Shown here: in pieces, positions 14,869 to 23,663 of the stretch
Position numbering within the stretch: the stretch's first letter is position 1
Layout: every line of letters starts with the position of its first letter
Assembly (NCBI GenBank): GCA_028290465.1
Contig: JAQGJU010000141.1
Coordinates: forward strand, 1 to 47,514
DNA: 47,514 nt
Source: Xanthobacteraceae bacterium
Lineage (GTDB): Bacteria; Pseudomonadota; Alphaproteobacteria; Rhizobiales; Xanthobacteraceae
Direction of reading: 5' to 3'
The notes under the pieces: model-generated
Told to the model about the DNA's origin: nothing
Database searches by the model: none
Seen by the model: only the letters and a program-made list of their open reading frames with translations
Program-made: the position numbers and the translations under genes

Positions 14869-16130
14869 TACGCCATCACCTCGCGCCGCATCCGATGGAT
14901 GCGCAGCAGCAGCCAACCGATGATCGACAGGTTGAGCAGATTCCAGGCGATGCCGTTCAGGAATGCCGCCTGATACGATCCGGTCAGGTCGAAGATCGCG
15001 CCCGACATCCAGCCGCCAAGCGCCATGCCGACCAACGTCGCCATCAGCACGATGCCGAGCCGCGTCGCGGCGTCCCGTGGCGGAAAATATTCGCGTATGA
15101 TGATGGCATACATCGGTACGATGCCGCCCTGGAACAGGCCGAACAATCCCGAGATAACGTACAGCGACGTCAGCCCATCAAAGCCGAGATACAGCAGCAG
15201 CGCGAGGCCCTGCAGCGCCGAGCCGATCAGCAGCGTCGTGAGCCCGCCGATGCGATCGGCGACGAGGCCGGCTGACAGCCGGCTGACGATGCCGAGCCCG
15301 AGCATCAGCGACAGCATTTCGGCACCGCGTGCCACGCCGTATCCGAGATCCCCGCAATAGGCGACGATATGCACCTGCGGCATCGCCATCGCGACGCAGC
15401 AGGCCACACCCGCAACGATCAAAAGCCATTGCAGGACGTTGGGCGACACGCCGAGCGCGGCGGACGTGCCGGCCCCGGCCACGCCGGCCGCGACGCTTCC
15501 CGCCGGCGCACGTCGGCGCAGCGCCAACACCAGCGGCGGCATCGCCACCAGGACCATCAGCCCGATGCCGATATGAGTTGCGCGCCAGCCTTCCGCGGCG
15601 ATGAAGTGTTGCACCACCGGCGGCCAGATCGTGCCGGCGAGATAATTTCCCGACGACGCAATCGCGACCGCGATGCCGCGGCGCCTGGCAAACCAGTGCG
15701 ACATGTCGACCATCAAGGGCCCGAAGGTCGCCGAAGCGCCAAACCCGACCAGCGCCTGCGCCATGGCCAGCATCCAGATATTGCCGGCGAGGCCCGAGGC
15801 CGCATAGCCGAGCGCCAGCGACACCGAACCGGCGATCATGGGCCATACGATGCCGACCCGGTCCGACAATCGCCCCATCAGGATGCCGCCGACTCCGAAG
15901 CCGAGCATTGCCATCGTGTAGGGCAATGATGCCTCGTTGCGCGACAAGCCGAAATCGGCCTGCACCACCGGCAGCGCCACCACATAGGACCACATGCCGA
16001 TGCTGCCGATGGTGCCGAGCAGCAGGCCGACGCCGAGCCGCATCCAGGCATAGGACGAATCGACACCGGCCGACGCCGCGCCAATCTGCGGAGAGTGGGG
16101 ATCGGTCACGGCGTTCCTTCCCCGGGACAT
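14868..16130 (-). CDS. MFS transporter, oxalate/formate antiporter-like
   Basis: A 420-residue inner-membrane carrier with about 12 hydrophobic helices. Major-facilitator motif A is visible as GRLSDRVGIVWPM near residue 85. An equivalent in the second half is LVADRIGGLTTLL near residue 283. The segment WFARRRGIAVAIASSGNYLAG near residue 145 is typical of the monocarboxylate-porter and OFA-like families. ATG start at 16130. It converges on the thioesterase gene and is divergent from the DUF1932 dehydrogenase. Its substrate is probably an organic or aromatic acid linked to the neighbouring catabolic genes, which is inference from position. Confidence 0.85.
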   Translation of the reverse strand: MSRGRNAVTDPHSPQIGAASAGVDSSYAWMRLGVGLLLGTIGSIGMWSYVVALPVVQADFGLSRNEASLPYTMAMLGFGVGGILMGRLSDRVGIVWPMIAGSVSLALGYAASGLAGNIWMLAMAQALVGFGASATFGPLMVDMSHWFARRRGIAVAIASSGNYLAGTIWPPVVQHFIAAEGWRATHIGIGLMVLVAMPPLVLALRRRAPAGSVAAGVAGAGTSAALGVSPNVLQWLLIVAGVACCVAMAMPQVHIVAYCGDLGYGVARGAEMLSLMLGLGIVSRLSAGLVADRIGGLTTLLIGSALQGLALLLYLGFDGLTSLYVISGLFGLFQGGIVPMYAIIIREYFPPRDAATRLGIVLMATLVGMALGGWMSGAIFDLTGSYQAAFLNGIAWNLLNLSIIGWLLLRIHRMRREVMA

Positions 16131-16309
16131 CAGGGCTTTTGGTTATCGCGTTATACGACCGCACCCGTCCCGGCAGATTGGGGGCAGCGGTACAAACGCA
16201 TCCGGATCATCGCTGTCTGGAGAATAAAAGTCTCGCCTGGAAGGGTGTAGCTCCCATGATAAATTGTGATATTGGGGCCACCCGAACGAATAAGCCGAGG
16301 AAACACCAC

Positions 16310-17212
16310 ATGAACGGCCGCAACCTTCCCCGTCTGTGCTTTATCGGTTTCGGCGAAGCCGGCCAGGCGATCGCCTCCGGCCTGCGCGAAGCCGGCATCG
16401 AAACCGTCGCGGCGTGGGACATTCTGTTTCCGGAAGCCGAAGGCGCGCCGCTGAAGGCCGCCGCCGAGCGCCATGGCGTGCGCATTGCCGACAGCGCTGA
16501 AGATGCCTTGCGTGGCGCAACGATGATCATCTCGGCCGTGACGGCGGCGTCGAGCCTTGAAGCGGCGCAATCGGTCGAGCCGCATCTGTCCGGCAATCCG
16601 TTCTATCTCGACATCAATTCGGTTTCGCCCGGACGCAAGCAGGCTTCCGCCAAACTATTCGGCGACCGCGCCCGCTATGTCGACGTCGCGGTGGTCGCGC
16701 CGATCCATCCGGCCCGTCATCGCACCGCGATGATGCTGGCGGGTCCGCATGCCGAATCGGTCGCGCCGATCCTGCAATCTTTCGACATGAAGGTGCCGGT
16801 GGTCGGTGCTGAGATCGGCGCGGCCGCCGCCATCAAGATGGTGCGCAGCGTGATGATCAAGGGCATCGAGGCATTGACGGCTGAATGTTTTGTGGCCGCC
16901 GCCCGCGCGGGCGTGACCGATCAGGTGGCGGCGTCGCTGTCGAACAATTACCCGGACGTCGATTGGACCAAAATGATCGACTACAATCTCGAGCGCATGG
17001 CAAACCATGGGGCACGCCGCGCGGCCGAAATGGAGCAGGTCGCTGAAACTCTGAAGGAGTTGGGCGTCGAGCCTCTGATGACGGCCGGCACGATCGAGCG
17101 CCAGCGCGAAATGGGCCAGATCGGCCGCATTCCGGCCGTGAAGGGCACCCTCGATCAGGGCCGCGCCGCGATGCTCAGCGCGATCAGCAAGGCGGCGCAG
17201 GACCGGCATTAG
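16310..17212 (+). CDS. NAD(P)-dependent dehydrogenase with DUF1932 C-terminal domain (paralogue 1)
   Basis: A 300-residue protein of the 6-phosphogluconate/beta-hydroxyacid dehydrogenase superfamily. The Rossmann motif is CFIGFGEAGQAIASGL (GxGxxG) near residue 10. The conserved Asn-Ser substrate loop is YLDINSVSPGRK near residue 103, and the catalytic-lysine region is AAAIKMVRSVMIKGIEAL near residue 178. The C-terminal helical domain corresponds to DUF1932. ATG 16310 has GAGGAAAC upstream. Substrates of DUF1932 enzymes are mostly unknown. A second, distant paralogue lies at 20932-21786. Confidence 0.85.
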   Translation: MNGRNLPRLCFIGFGEAGQAIASGLREAGIETVAAWDILFPEAEGAPLKAAAERHGVRIADSAEDALRGATMIISAVTAASSLEAAQSVEPHLSGNPFYLDINSVSPGRKQASAKLFGDRARYVDVAVVAPIHPARHRTAMMLAGPHAESVAPILQSFDMKVPVVGAEIGAAAAIKMVRSVMIKGIEALTAECFVAAARAGVTDQVAASLSNNYPDVDWTKMIDYNLERMANHGARRAAEMEQVAETLKELGVEPLMTAGTIERQREMGQIGRIPAVKGTLDQGRAAMLSAISKAAQDRH

Positions 17213-17249
17213 AGCGATCAGATTTTGAAGTGACCGCGAACGCAGCGCA

Positions 17250-17395
17250 ACCCTCGCCCCGCGTGCGGGGAGAGGGTGGCGAGCGTTCTTACGCGAGCCG
17301 GGTGAGGGGGCGTTGAGGTAGCGCACGAAGGCGACGCCCCCTCACCCGACTTGCTCGCTTGCGCTCGCAAGTCGACCTCTCCCCGCGCGCGGGGA
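17250..17395. repeat. nested GC-rich inverted-repeat element
   Basis: An inner 14-bp dyad, GGGTGAGGGGGCGT (17300-17313) and ACGCCCCCTCACCC (17334-17347), sits between two GC palindromes, CCCCGCGTGCGGGG on the left and CTCTCCCCGCGCGCGGGGAG on the right. A further short hairpin (CTTGCTCGC / GCGCTCGCAAG) lies in the right half. It occupies the gap between two converging genes. It looks like the widespread CCTCACCC / CCTCTCCCC intergenic repeat of proteobacteria and carries no protein-coding signal. Confidence 0.8.
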
Positions 17396-17426
17396 GAGTT
17401 GAAAAAAATGCGCTCGTGACGACAGC

Positions 17427-18398
17427 TTACTGCTTCCGCGGCGGCGTGCGGATCAGTTCGGTGAGCTGTTCCTTGGTCAGCGGCTTGTCGAGGAACTTCA
17501 GCTTCACGGCGTCTTTGACGATGCCGTCCAGATCCTTCATCTCGTCGGTCTGCATGGTTTCCTGTGGCTGGAAATCCTTGATCGACTGCTTGATCAGTTC
17601 CGGCGTCTGCTTGATCTTGACCGAATACATCTCGATCGCCTTCGGGTCGGTATACATCCAGTCAGCCGACTCCCGATAGGCTTCCATGAATTTCGCAATC
17701 ACTTCCGGGCGGTTCTTGAGCGTATCGGCATTGACGATCAGCGCCCGCACGGTCTGGCCGCGCAGCGACGGCACATCGCTGCCCTTGGCGATGATGCGGA
17801 TTTTACCTTCGTTGATCTCACGCAGGCCGAACGGCGGCGCCGCCCAGCCGATATCGATCTGGCCGGACATCACCTGCGTGAGGGTCGACGGCGGGCCGCC
17901 GGTCGCGGTCGGCTTGGCCTTGGCGCCGAGTTCATCGGTGAACGCGACCACGATGTTGTTCGACGACGAACCGTTGGTCGAATACGCGATGGTGTGCTTG
18001 TCGGTCGCGTCCTTGAGCGTCTTGAGCGGCGAATCCGCCTTCACGTACCAATAGAGATCGCCGGTGCCGGTGAATGCCGGCGCCAGGATGCGCACCGGGG
18101 CGCCTTTGGAAAACGCGCGCATCACGCCCGCGACGCCGACTCCGGCACCGATATCGGCGCCGCCGGAAATCACCGCCTGGATGGTCTCGCCGGCGCCGGC
18201 GGTGCCGGTGTTCTCCAGTTCGAGATTGTATTTCTTGAAGATCCCGGCGTCCTGGCCCAGCGTCGGCGCCTGGTTTTCCCAGTTATTGATCTGGCCGATG
18301 GCGACCTTCAACTTTTCCTGCGCGACCGCCTGTCCGGCCGCCAGCGTCAGCGGCAACAGCACGGCAAGCGTGCGCGCCGTGGTTTTGAAATGCATCAT
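17427..18398 (-). CDS. NitT/TauT-type ABC substrate-binding protein (NMT1/THI5-like), orphan
   Basis: A 323-residue periplasmic receptor. A signal peptide covers residues 1 to about 26 (ARTLAVLLPLTLAAGQAVAQ). The mature start EKLKVAIGQINNWENQAPTL is followed by typical NMT1-like blocks GIFKKYNLELENTGTAGAGE, VISGGADIGAGVGVAGVM, GQIDIGWAAPPFGLREINEG and PEVIAKFMEAYRESADWM. The start (ATG 18398 or the adjacent ATG) overlaps the aldolase stop by four bases and has GGGAGGAAG upstream, so the pair is an operon. No permease or ATPase of the family is in the window. The ligand is unknown. Confidence 0.86.
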   Translation of the reverse strand: MMHFKTTARTLAVLLPLTLAAGQAVAQEKLKVAIGQINNWENQAPTLGQDAGIFKKYNLELENTGTAGAGETIQAVISGGADIGAGVGVAGVMRAFSKGAPVRILAPAFTGTGDLYWYVKADSPLKTLKDATDKHTIAYSTNGSSSNNIVVAFTDELGAKAKPTATGGPPSTLTQVMSGQIDIGWAAPPFGLREINEGKIRIIAKGSDVPSLRGQTVRALIVNADTLKNRPEVIAKFMEAYRESADWMYTDPKAIEMYSVKIKQTPELIKQSIKDFQPQETMQTDEMKDLDGIVKDAVKLKFLDKPLTKEQLTELIRTPPRKQ

Positions 18399-19219
18399 TT
18401 CTTCCTCCCTTTTGGTTTCGCCGGGCTTGATTTCGCCGGGCTTGATCGCTTCGATCCTTTGGCGGCCGCAGGCTTTTTTGCACCGGTGACGCCGGGCGGT
18501 GTCCGGCCCGCTTCGTCGAGACGCACGGTCCAGTATTCCCAGGTCCGTGATACCACATTCGGTTGCGAATTGATTGCGCCTGCAAGCTTCGTCTCGCCCG
18601 CGGTTAACGGGTCAACCGAGCCGAGCAACTGCGCGCGCATCTGGTAGTCGGCATTCTGGCACAGATAGATCGAGCGCGACACGACCTCATGCAGGTCGCG
18701 CCCCACCACGGTCGCGCCATGACGCCGCAGCAGCACCGCCGCGTTCGCACCGAGACCGCGAGCGTGCGAGGCGCCCTCCTCCTTGGTCCGGACCAGCAGA
18801 TTGGTATCGCCGAAATCGTCTCGGCTGTCCCAGAACGGCACCGTTTCGCCCAACGCAGCCGCCAGATGAAACACCGGCACGATGCTCACGCCCGCGATGG
18901 CGAACGGCATGATGGCTGGTGCATGGTGGTGGCAGATCGCCATCACGTCCGGTCGCGCCTTGAATATCTCGCCGTGGATGACCCGCTCCGAGAACTGCTG
19001 TACGTCGACCTTTTTCACGGAGTCGGAATCGAGGTCGTATTCCACGATGTCGCCGGGCTCGACCAGTTGCGGCGCGCGCGCGCGCGACAATAGATAGCGA
19101 CCGGGGTCCTTCGGATGGCGCAGGCTGACATGGCCGAAGGCATCGAGCACGCCTTCATGGGCCAGCATGCGGCTGGCGAGCGCGAGCTGGATTCGGGCAT
19201 CGGCAAGGGGATCGGCCAC
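18395..19219 (-). CDS. class II aldolase/adducin-family protein with a Lys-rich tail
   Basis: A 274-residue class II aldolase fold protein. Zn ligands are visible in CHHHAP near residue 96 and RRHG near residue 166, with a catalytic-type Glu in HGEIF near residue 83. Family members include sugar-phosphate aldolases and also aromatic decarboxylases such as 3,4-dihydroxyphthalate decarboxylase, which would suit this catabolic setting; the sequence does not decide. The last 30 residues (TGAKKPAAAKGSKRSSPAKS onward) form a basic low-complexity tail outside the fold. The start appears to be GTG 19219 with GAGAA upstream. It is coupled to the following receptor gene. Confidence 0.8.
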   Translation of the reverse strand: MADPLADARIQLALASRMLAHEGVLDAFGHVSLRHPKDPGRYLLSRARAPQLVEPGDIVEYDLDSDSVKKVDVQQFSERVIHGEIFKARPDVMAICHHHAPAIMPFAIAGVSIVPVFHLAAALGETVPFWDSRDDFGDTNLLVRTKEEGASHARGLGANAAVLLRRHGATVVGRDLHEVVSRSIYLCQNADYQMRAQLLGSVDPLTAGETKLAGAINSQPNVVSRTWEYWTVRLDEAGRTPPGVTGAKKPAAAKGSKRSSPAKSSPAKPKGRKK

Positions 19220-19392
19220 GGCGTTTTCTCGTTGTTTTTGCAGCCATTGCCGGGCGAAGGGAACATGGGTTCGCAGTCCGACAGGGCTATCATATTTTGG
19301 CGATCATATTTTAACGGGGGCAGAAAACCCGAATCCGCCGGCTTTGCCAAGCCACCTGGAGTGGCATGGCGGACGGGGTGGACGGGACCCGT

Positions 19393-20148
19393 TTAGATCA
19401 GCGGCCGCGGCCGGCGCTCGTCCAGGTCGTACATCGCAATCTCGGCGAGCTTCTCGCGATCGCGGATCTCGAACACCCGGTCCTTCCAGCGAATGACATT
19501 GGCGGCGACCAGCCGCCGGATCGTCTTGTTGGCATGGACCAGCGACATCCCGAGCGTATCGGCGATGTGCTGCTGGGTAAATGGAAACGACGCCTTGTCG
19601 TTCCGGGCGAGATCGACCTGCTCGGCGCGCATGTAGAGATGCAGCAGCATGAACGCGACGCGTTCCTGCGCGGTGCGGCGGCCGACACTGACCAACTGCT
19701 CCGAGATCAGGTGCTCCTCGCGCGAGGCGAGCCACGTCACGTCGAAGGCGAGGCCCGGATGGTTCTGATACAGGTCCCACAGCTTGCCGCGCGGAAACAC
19801 GCATAGCACCACGTCGGTCAGCGCCTCGACAGAATGCTGCATCTCTTTCTCGATGGATGACTGGATGCCGATCAAGTCGCCCGGCAGCGCGAAATTCAGG
19901 ATCTGGCGGCGGCCGTCCGGCAGCGTCTTGTGGCGCATCGCCCAGCCCGACAGCACAGTGTAAAGGTGCTCGCTGCCGGCGCCCTGCATCAGCAGCGTGT
20001 CGCCGGCCTTGGCATGCGTTTCGCCGGCTTTGAACTTCTGGACGAAGGTCAGTTCTGTATCCGAGAACGGCCGGAAAACCGGTTTCGGCCGCAGCGGGCA
20101 CCGCGCGCACGGCACCACCGGCGGCGTTACGACCCTATTTTCCCCCAT
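19393..20148 (-). CDS. Crp/Fnr-family transcriptional regulator
   Basis: A 251-residue regulator with an N-terminal cyclic-nucleotide-binding-type beta-barrel (LLMQGAGSEHLYTVLSGWAM near residue 52) and a C-terminal winged helix-turn-helix (FTQQHIADTLGMSLVHANKT near residue 188). The N-terminus has a CARCPLR motif (Cys14, Cys17), and Cys116 is the only other cysteine in the first 120 residues. This is short of the four-cysteine iron-sulphur set of Fnr, so oxygen sensing by that route is unlikely but redox sensing remains possible. ATG start at 20148. It precedes the aldolase-receptor pair on the same strand and is divergent from the response regulator; it may control either. Confidence 0.88.
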   Translation of the reverse strand: MGENRVVTPPVVPCARCPLRPKPVFRPFSDTELTFVQKFKAGETHAKAGDTLLMQGAGSEHLYTVLSGWAMRHKTLPDGRRQILNFALPGDLIGIQSSIEKEMQHSVEALTDVVLCVFPRGKLWDLYQNHPGLAFDVTWLASREEHLISEQLVSVGRRTAQERVAFMLLHLYMRAEQVDLARNDKASFPFTQQHIADTLGMSLVHANKTIRRLVAANVIRWKDRVFEIRDREKLAEIAMYDLDERRPRPLI

Positions 20149-20325
20149 TCCGCGCCCTCTACTAGACTCATACCCTTCTCAAATGTGGCACGAGCCAAGT
20201 TCCGATACTGTGTCTTTTTTAAATGACCGCATGGAACCGAACATGCAAATCGTACCACCCACCGGACAAAAGTCCGTATTTCCGCACACCTATTTCTTTA
20301 CTCCGGCATTGGAGCCTCGTTTCGC

Positions 20326-20745
20326 ATGCCCCCGACCTGGCCGCCGTCGTCCAATATCGACCTCACGGGCGCGCGCGTGCTCATCGTCGAGGACGAATTC
20401 ATGATCGCCGACTACGTGCGAGAACTAGTGCTCGAGGCCGGCGCGACCGAAGTATTGGTGGCCGTCAACGTTGCTCAGGCGTCCGCCTACCTGTCGGGAC
20501 CAGTACCGATCGACGTCGCCCTGGTCGACATCAATCTCGGCCCTGAGAGCGGCTATCCGGTGGCCCATAAGTTGAAGAAGGCCGGCATCCCGTTCGCGTT
20601 CGCCAGCGGCTATGGCCGCGACCGTCCCGGCGCGGACGGCTTCGACGGCGTCCCGTCGATCTCAAAGCCCTATACGTCCGACATGGTGCTGCCGGTGCTA
20701 GCCGGCCTGCTCATGCGGCCGGACGCCCAAGACAAAACGCCATAA
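20326..20745 (+). CDS. single-domain response regulator (receiver only)
   Basis: A 139-residue CheY-like receiver with no output domain. The acidic pair is Glu22-Asp23 (LIVEDEF), the phosphoacceptor Asp68 (ALVDINLG), the switch residue Ser94 (AFASGYG) and the conserved Lys114 (SISKPY). This type is common in Rhizobiales, often in phosphorelays or stress signalling. ATG start at 20326. No cognate kinase is adjacent. Confidence 0.88.
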   Translation: MPPTWPPSSNIDLTGARVLIVEDEFMIADYVRELVLEAGATEVLVAVNVAQASAYLSGPVPIDVALVDINLGPESGYPVAHKLKKAGIPFAFASGYGRDRPGADGFDGVPSISKPYTSDMVLPVLAGLLMRPDAQDKTP

Positions 20746-20756
20746 CAAGATCCGTA

Positions 20757-20805
20757 GAGCATGATCCCGAAAAATGGGGGCCGATTTTCGGAAAAGATCA
20801 TGCTC
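20757..20805. repeat. GAGCATGATC intergenic palindrome
   Basis: Arms GAGCATGATC and GATCATGCTC flank CCGAAAAATGGGGGCC and GATTTTCGGAAAA. It is the simple form of the element also seen at 14798-14868. A short GCGAACGCGC run follows at 20819-20830. It lies in the gap between the response regulator and the second DUF1932 gene. Confidence 0.88.
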
Positions 20806-20931
20806 CAACAAAAGCCAAAGCGCGAACGCGCTTTAGGCCCGTGCGTTCGGCTTTCATGAGTGGTATGGCGTGCTGACGCGCCGGCCGGCGTGTGGCCGCC
20901 GGGGCTGTCCCGGCACGACCGGAGCCGCCCC

Positions 20932-21786
20932 ATGAGTCCCGCCGTCAGCCCCGTCATTGCGGTGATCGCGCCGGGCGCCATGGGCAGCGCGGTCGGCAAA
21001 ACGCTGGCCAATCACGGCGCCGCGGTATGCACGTCGCTCGAAGGCCGTAGCCCGGCCAGCGCCGCCCGCGCCAAGGATTCCCACATGCAGCCGGCCAGCG
21101 ATGCCGAGATCGCGGGTGCCGATTTCATTCTGTCGATCGTGCCGCCCGGCGAAGCGCTGGCGCTGGCGCGGCGACTTTCGCCGGTGCTTGCGGACGCCAA
21201 CCGCAAGCCGGTCTATGTCGACTGCAACGCGGTCAATTCCCAAACTGTCACCCAGATCGAAGCCGTGGTCGTGGCGACCGGCACGCCGTTCGTCGATGCC
21301 GGCATCGTCGGACCACCACCCAAGGCCGGCGCCGTGACGACGTTTTATGCCTCGGGCACCGCGGCCTCCCGTTTCGCCGAACTGACGAATTACGGTCTCG
21401 ATATCCGCGTGCTCGACGGCGGCGTCGGCGAGGCCTCGGCCATGAAGATGTCCTATGCGGGCATCACCAAAGGCTTCACGGCGCTTGGCGCCGCCATGAT
21501 GCTGGCCGCCACCCGCGCCGGCACGGCCGACGCGCTGCACGCCGAGCTCGCCGCCAGCCAACCGCATCTGCTGGCCTGGCTGACGCGGCAGGTACCAAAC
21601 ATGTATTCGAAGGCCTATCGCTGGGTCGCCGAGATGGACGAGATCGCCGGCTTCGTCGGCGACGATCCGGCGGCGCGTAAAATCTTCGAAGGCGCGACGG
21701 AGTTTTACGAGAACATCGCGCAAGACTTCGCCACGGAGAAAGCCGAAACCGACGCACTCACCGCATTCCTGAAGCGCGAGTCCTGA
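20932..21786 (+). CDS. NAD(P)-dependent dehydrogenase with DUF1932 C-terminal domain (paralogue 2)
   Basis: A 284-residue beta-hydroxyacid-dehydrogenase-like protein. The nucleotide-binding loop is VIAPGAMGSAVGKTL near residue 11, where the first glycine of GxGxxG is replaced by Ala. The substrate loop is YVDCNAVNSQT near residue 94, and the catalytic-Lys region is ASAMKMSYAGITKGFTALGA near residue 167. It shares its domain plan with the gene at 16310 but is clearly diverged from it. ATG 20932 has GGAG upstream. It converges on the uraD-uraH gene with only three bases between the stops. Substrate unknown. Confidence 0.85.
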   Translation: MSPAVSPVIAVIAPGAMGSAVGKTLANHGAAVCTSLEGRSPASAARAKDSHMQPASDAEIAGADFILSIVPPGEALALARRLSPVLADANRKPVYVDCNAVNSQTVTQIEAVVVATGTPFVDAGIVGPPPKAGAVTTFYASGTAASRFAELTNYGLDIRVLDGGVGEASAMKMSYAGITKGFTALGAAMMLAATRAGTADALHAELAASQPHLLAWLTRQVPNMYSKAYRWVAEMDEIAGFVGDDPAARKIFEGATEFYENIAQDFATEKAETDALTAFLKRES

Positions 21787-21789
21787 TTC

Positions 21790-22677
21790 TCAACTCCCGC
21801 GATAGGTCGAATAGCTCCACGGCGTGCACAGCAGCGGCACGTGATAATGGCCTTCCGGTTCGGCCACCGAAAAGCGCAGCGGCACGACGCCGAGAAACGG
21901 CGGATCGGCCTGCGCGACGCCGGCGCGGGCATAATAATCGCCGACTTGAAACCGCAATTCGTAGGTGCCGATCGGCACCGGGCGCCCGCCGATCAGAGCC
22001 GCATCGGTGCGGCCGTCCGCATTGGTGAGGCCGCGCGCCAGCAGCCCGGTCGCGCCCGACGACGTCACCTCGTACAACTCCAACGCCATGCCGTGCGCCG
22101 GCTTGCCGGCGAGGTTATCCAGCACGTGGCTCGACAGCCGCCCATGCACCTTGAGCCGGTCCGGCGCATTGACGCGCTGGTCGAGCCGCAACGCGACGAT
22201 GCGAAAGATTTCACCCAGCGCCGCCGCGCGCTCGCCAGCTTGGTCATGGGCCAGACGCCGCTCGAATTCGCGCAGGATCGAATCCTTGCTGTGACGGCGC
22301 ACGCAGACGATGAACGGAATGTCGAACTTCGCCTTGTAGGCATCGTTGAGTCGATGAAATTTCGCGTATTCGCCGTCTGGCAACCGGTCGAGGCCGATGC
22401 TGGCCTGTTCGGCGGTGGAGTCGGCGGTCAGCGTGCCGGCCCGCGCCGCCTTGCCGGCCAAATCCGGATGCGCGTTGATCAGCACCAACTGCCGTTCGTC
22501 GCCAGCGGAGCGCACTCCATCCTGCATCGCCGCATAAAGCGCCGCCAGCGAAGCGAACGGCCGCGCCGCAAAGGCCGCTTCCGCCACCCATGGCGAATGC
22601 TCGAAAATATCGCCGAGCGCCGCGACGAAGCCGGCCTTGTCCAGCGTGTTGAGCGTATCGAGCGAAACCTGGTCCAT
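21790..22677 (-). CDS. UraD-UraH fusion: OHCU decarboxylase plus 5-hydroxyisourate hydrolase
   Basis: A 295-residue bifunctional enzyme converting 5-hydroxyisourate to OHCU and on to S-allantoin. Residues 1-165 are UraD-like: His70 (NAHPDLA) and Glu90 (STAEQASIGL) have the same spacing as the catalytic His67 and Glu87 of the zebrafish enzyme. Residues 180-295 are UraH-like, transthyretin-related: LSSHVLDNLAGKPAHGMALE, TYELRFQVGDYYA and the terminal signature YSTYRGS. The domain order is the same as in plant allantoin synthase. I chose ATG 22677, with AGGAT upstream and 13 bases after puuE; the longer frame starts inside puuE. It belongs to a puuD-puuE-uraDH operon. Confidence 0.93.
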   Translation of the reverse strand: MDQVSLDTLNTLDKAGFVAALGDIFEHSPWVAEAAFAARPFASLAALYAAMQDGVRSAGDERQLVLINAHPDLAGKAARAGTLTADSTAEQASIGLDRLPDGEYAKFHRLNDAYKAKFDIPFIVCVRRHSKDSILREFERRLAHDQAGERAAALGEIFRIVALRLDQRVNAPDRLKVHGRLSSHVLDNLAGKPAHGMALELYEVTSSGATGLLARGLTNADGRTDAALIGGRPVPIGTYELRFQVGDYYARAGVAQADPPFLGVVPLRFSVAEPEGHYHVPLLCTPWSYSTYRGS

Positions 22678-22690
22678 GCGTGTGATCCTA

Positions 22691-23632
22691 TCAGGCGACG
22701 GTGGGCGCGTTCGCGGCCAGCGCCGCATGCTCGCGCTGCCAGTGCCGGGCAATATCAAGACGCGTCGCGACCCAGACTTTTTTATGCGCCTGGATGTGGT
22801 CGAGGAACCGCGCCAGCGCGAGCGCGCGGCCCGGACGGCCGACCAGCCGGCAATGCAGGCCGACCGACATCATTTTCGGGGCCGTCTTGCCCTCTTCGTA
22901 GAGCTGGTCGAACGTATCGCGCAGATAAACGAAGAACTCATCGCCATTGGCAAAGCCCTGCGGATTGGTGAAGCGCATGTCATTGGCGTCCAGCGAGTAC
23001 GGCACGATGACGTGCGGACCGGTCGGGCCGTTGACCCAATACGGCAGATCGTCCGCATAGCTGTCGGACGAATACACGAAACCGCCCTCCTCCAGCGTCA
23101 GACGCAGACTGTTGATCGAGCTGCGTCCGGTGTACCAGCCGAGCGGCCGTTCGCCGGTGACTTCGGTGTGAATGCGGATCGCTTCAAGCAGATGCGCGCG
23201 TTCGTCCTCGGAGCTGAAATCCTTGTAGTCGATCCATTTCAGGCCGTGGCTGGCGATCTCCCATTGCGCTTCGCGCATCGCGGCGGTCGGCTCTGGATTA
23301 CGGGCCAGCGCACTCGCGATGGCGAACACCGTGACCGGCAGCTTCCGTTCGGTGAACATCCGCCACAGCCGCCAGAAGCCGGCGCGAGAGCCGTATTCGA
23401 ACATCGACTCGACATTCATGTGGCGTTGGCCGGGCCACGGCGCCGCGCCGAGCACATCGGTCAAGAATGCCTCCGACGTTTCGTCGCCATGCAGGATCGA
23501 ACGTTCGCCGCCCTCCTCAAAATTCACCACGAACTGTACCGCGACGCGGGCGCCGCCCGGCCAGCGCGCATCCGGCGGGTTGCGGCCATAGCCGCGAAGA
23601 TCGCGCGGATAGTCGGAGAAGGAATCTGACAT
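22691..23632 (-). CDS. puuE: allantoinase PuuE (polysaccharide deacetylase fold)
   Basis: A 313-residue enzyme hydrolysing allantoin to allantoate. PuuE enzymes are unrelated to the amidohydrolase-type AllB. Family blocks are YPRDLRGYGRNPPDARWPGG at residue 7, VQFVVNFEEGGERSILHGD, YGSRAGFWRLWRMF, EIASHGLKWIDY and TGERPLGWYTGRSS. ATG 23632 opens on the family-conserved N-terminus; the longer open frame runs back into puuD. It is the middle gene of the operon. Confidence 0.95.
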   Translation of the reverse strand: MSDSFSDYPRDLRGYGRNPPDARWPGGARVAVQFVVNFEEGGERSILHGDETSEAFLTDVLGAAPWPGQRHMNVESMFEYGSRAGFWRLWRMFTERKLPVTVFAIASALARNPEPTAAMREAQWEIASHGLKWIDYKDFSSEDERAHLLEAIRIHTEVTGERPLGWYTGRSSINSLRLTLEEGGFVYSSDSYADDLPYWVNGPTGPHVIVPYSLDANDMRFTNPQGFANGDEFFVYLRDTFDQLYEEGKTAPKMMSVGLHCRLVGRPGRALALARFLDHIQAHKKVWVATRLDIARHWQREHAALAANAPTVA

Positions 23633-23663
23633 CGGAAGTCCGCCGAATGGTTGGAGCGTCAGT

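Noticed and set aside
20160-20215. A second sigma-54 promoter upstream of the response regulator (GTGGCACGAGCC).
   Set aside because: The -24 half resembles the consensus, but the -12 TTGC element is missing at the right distance.
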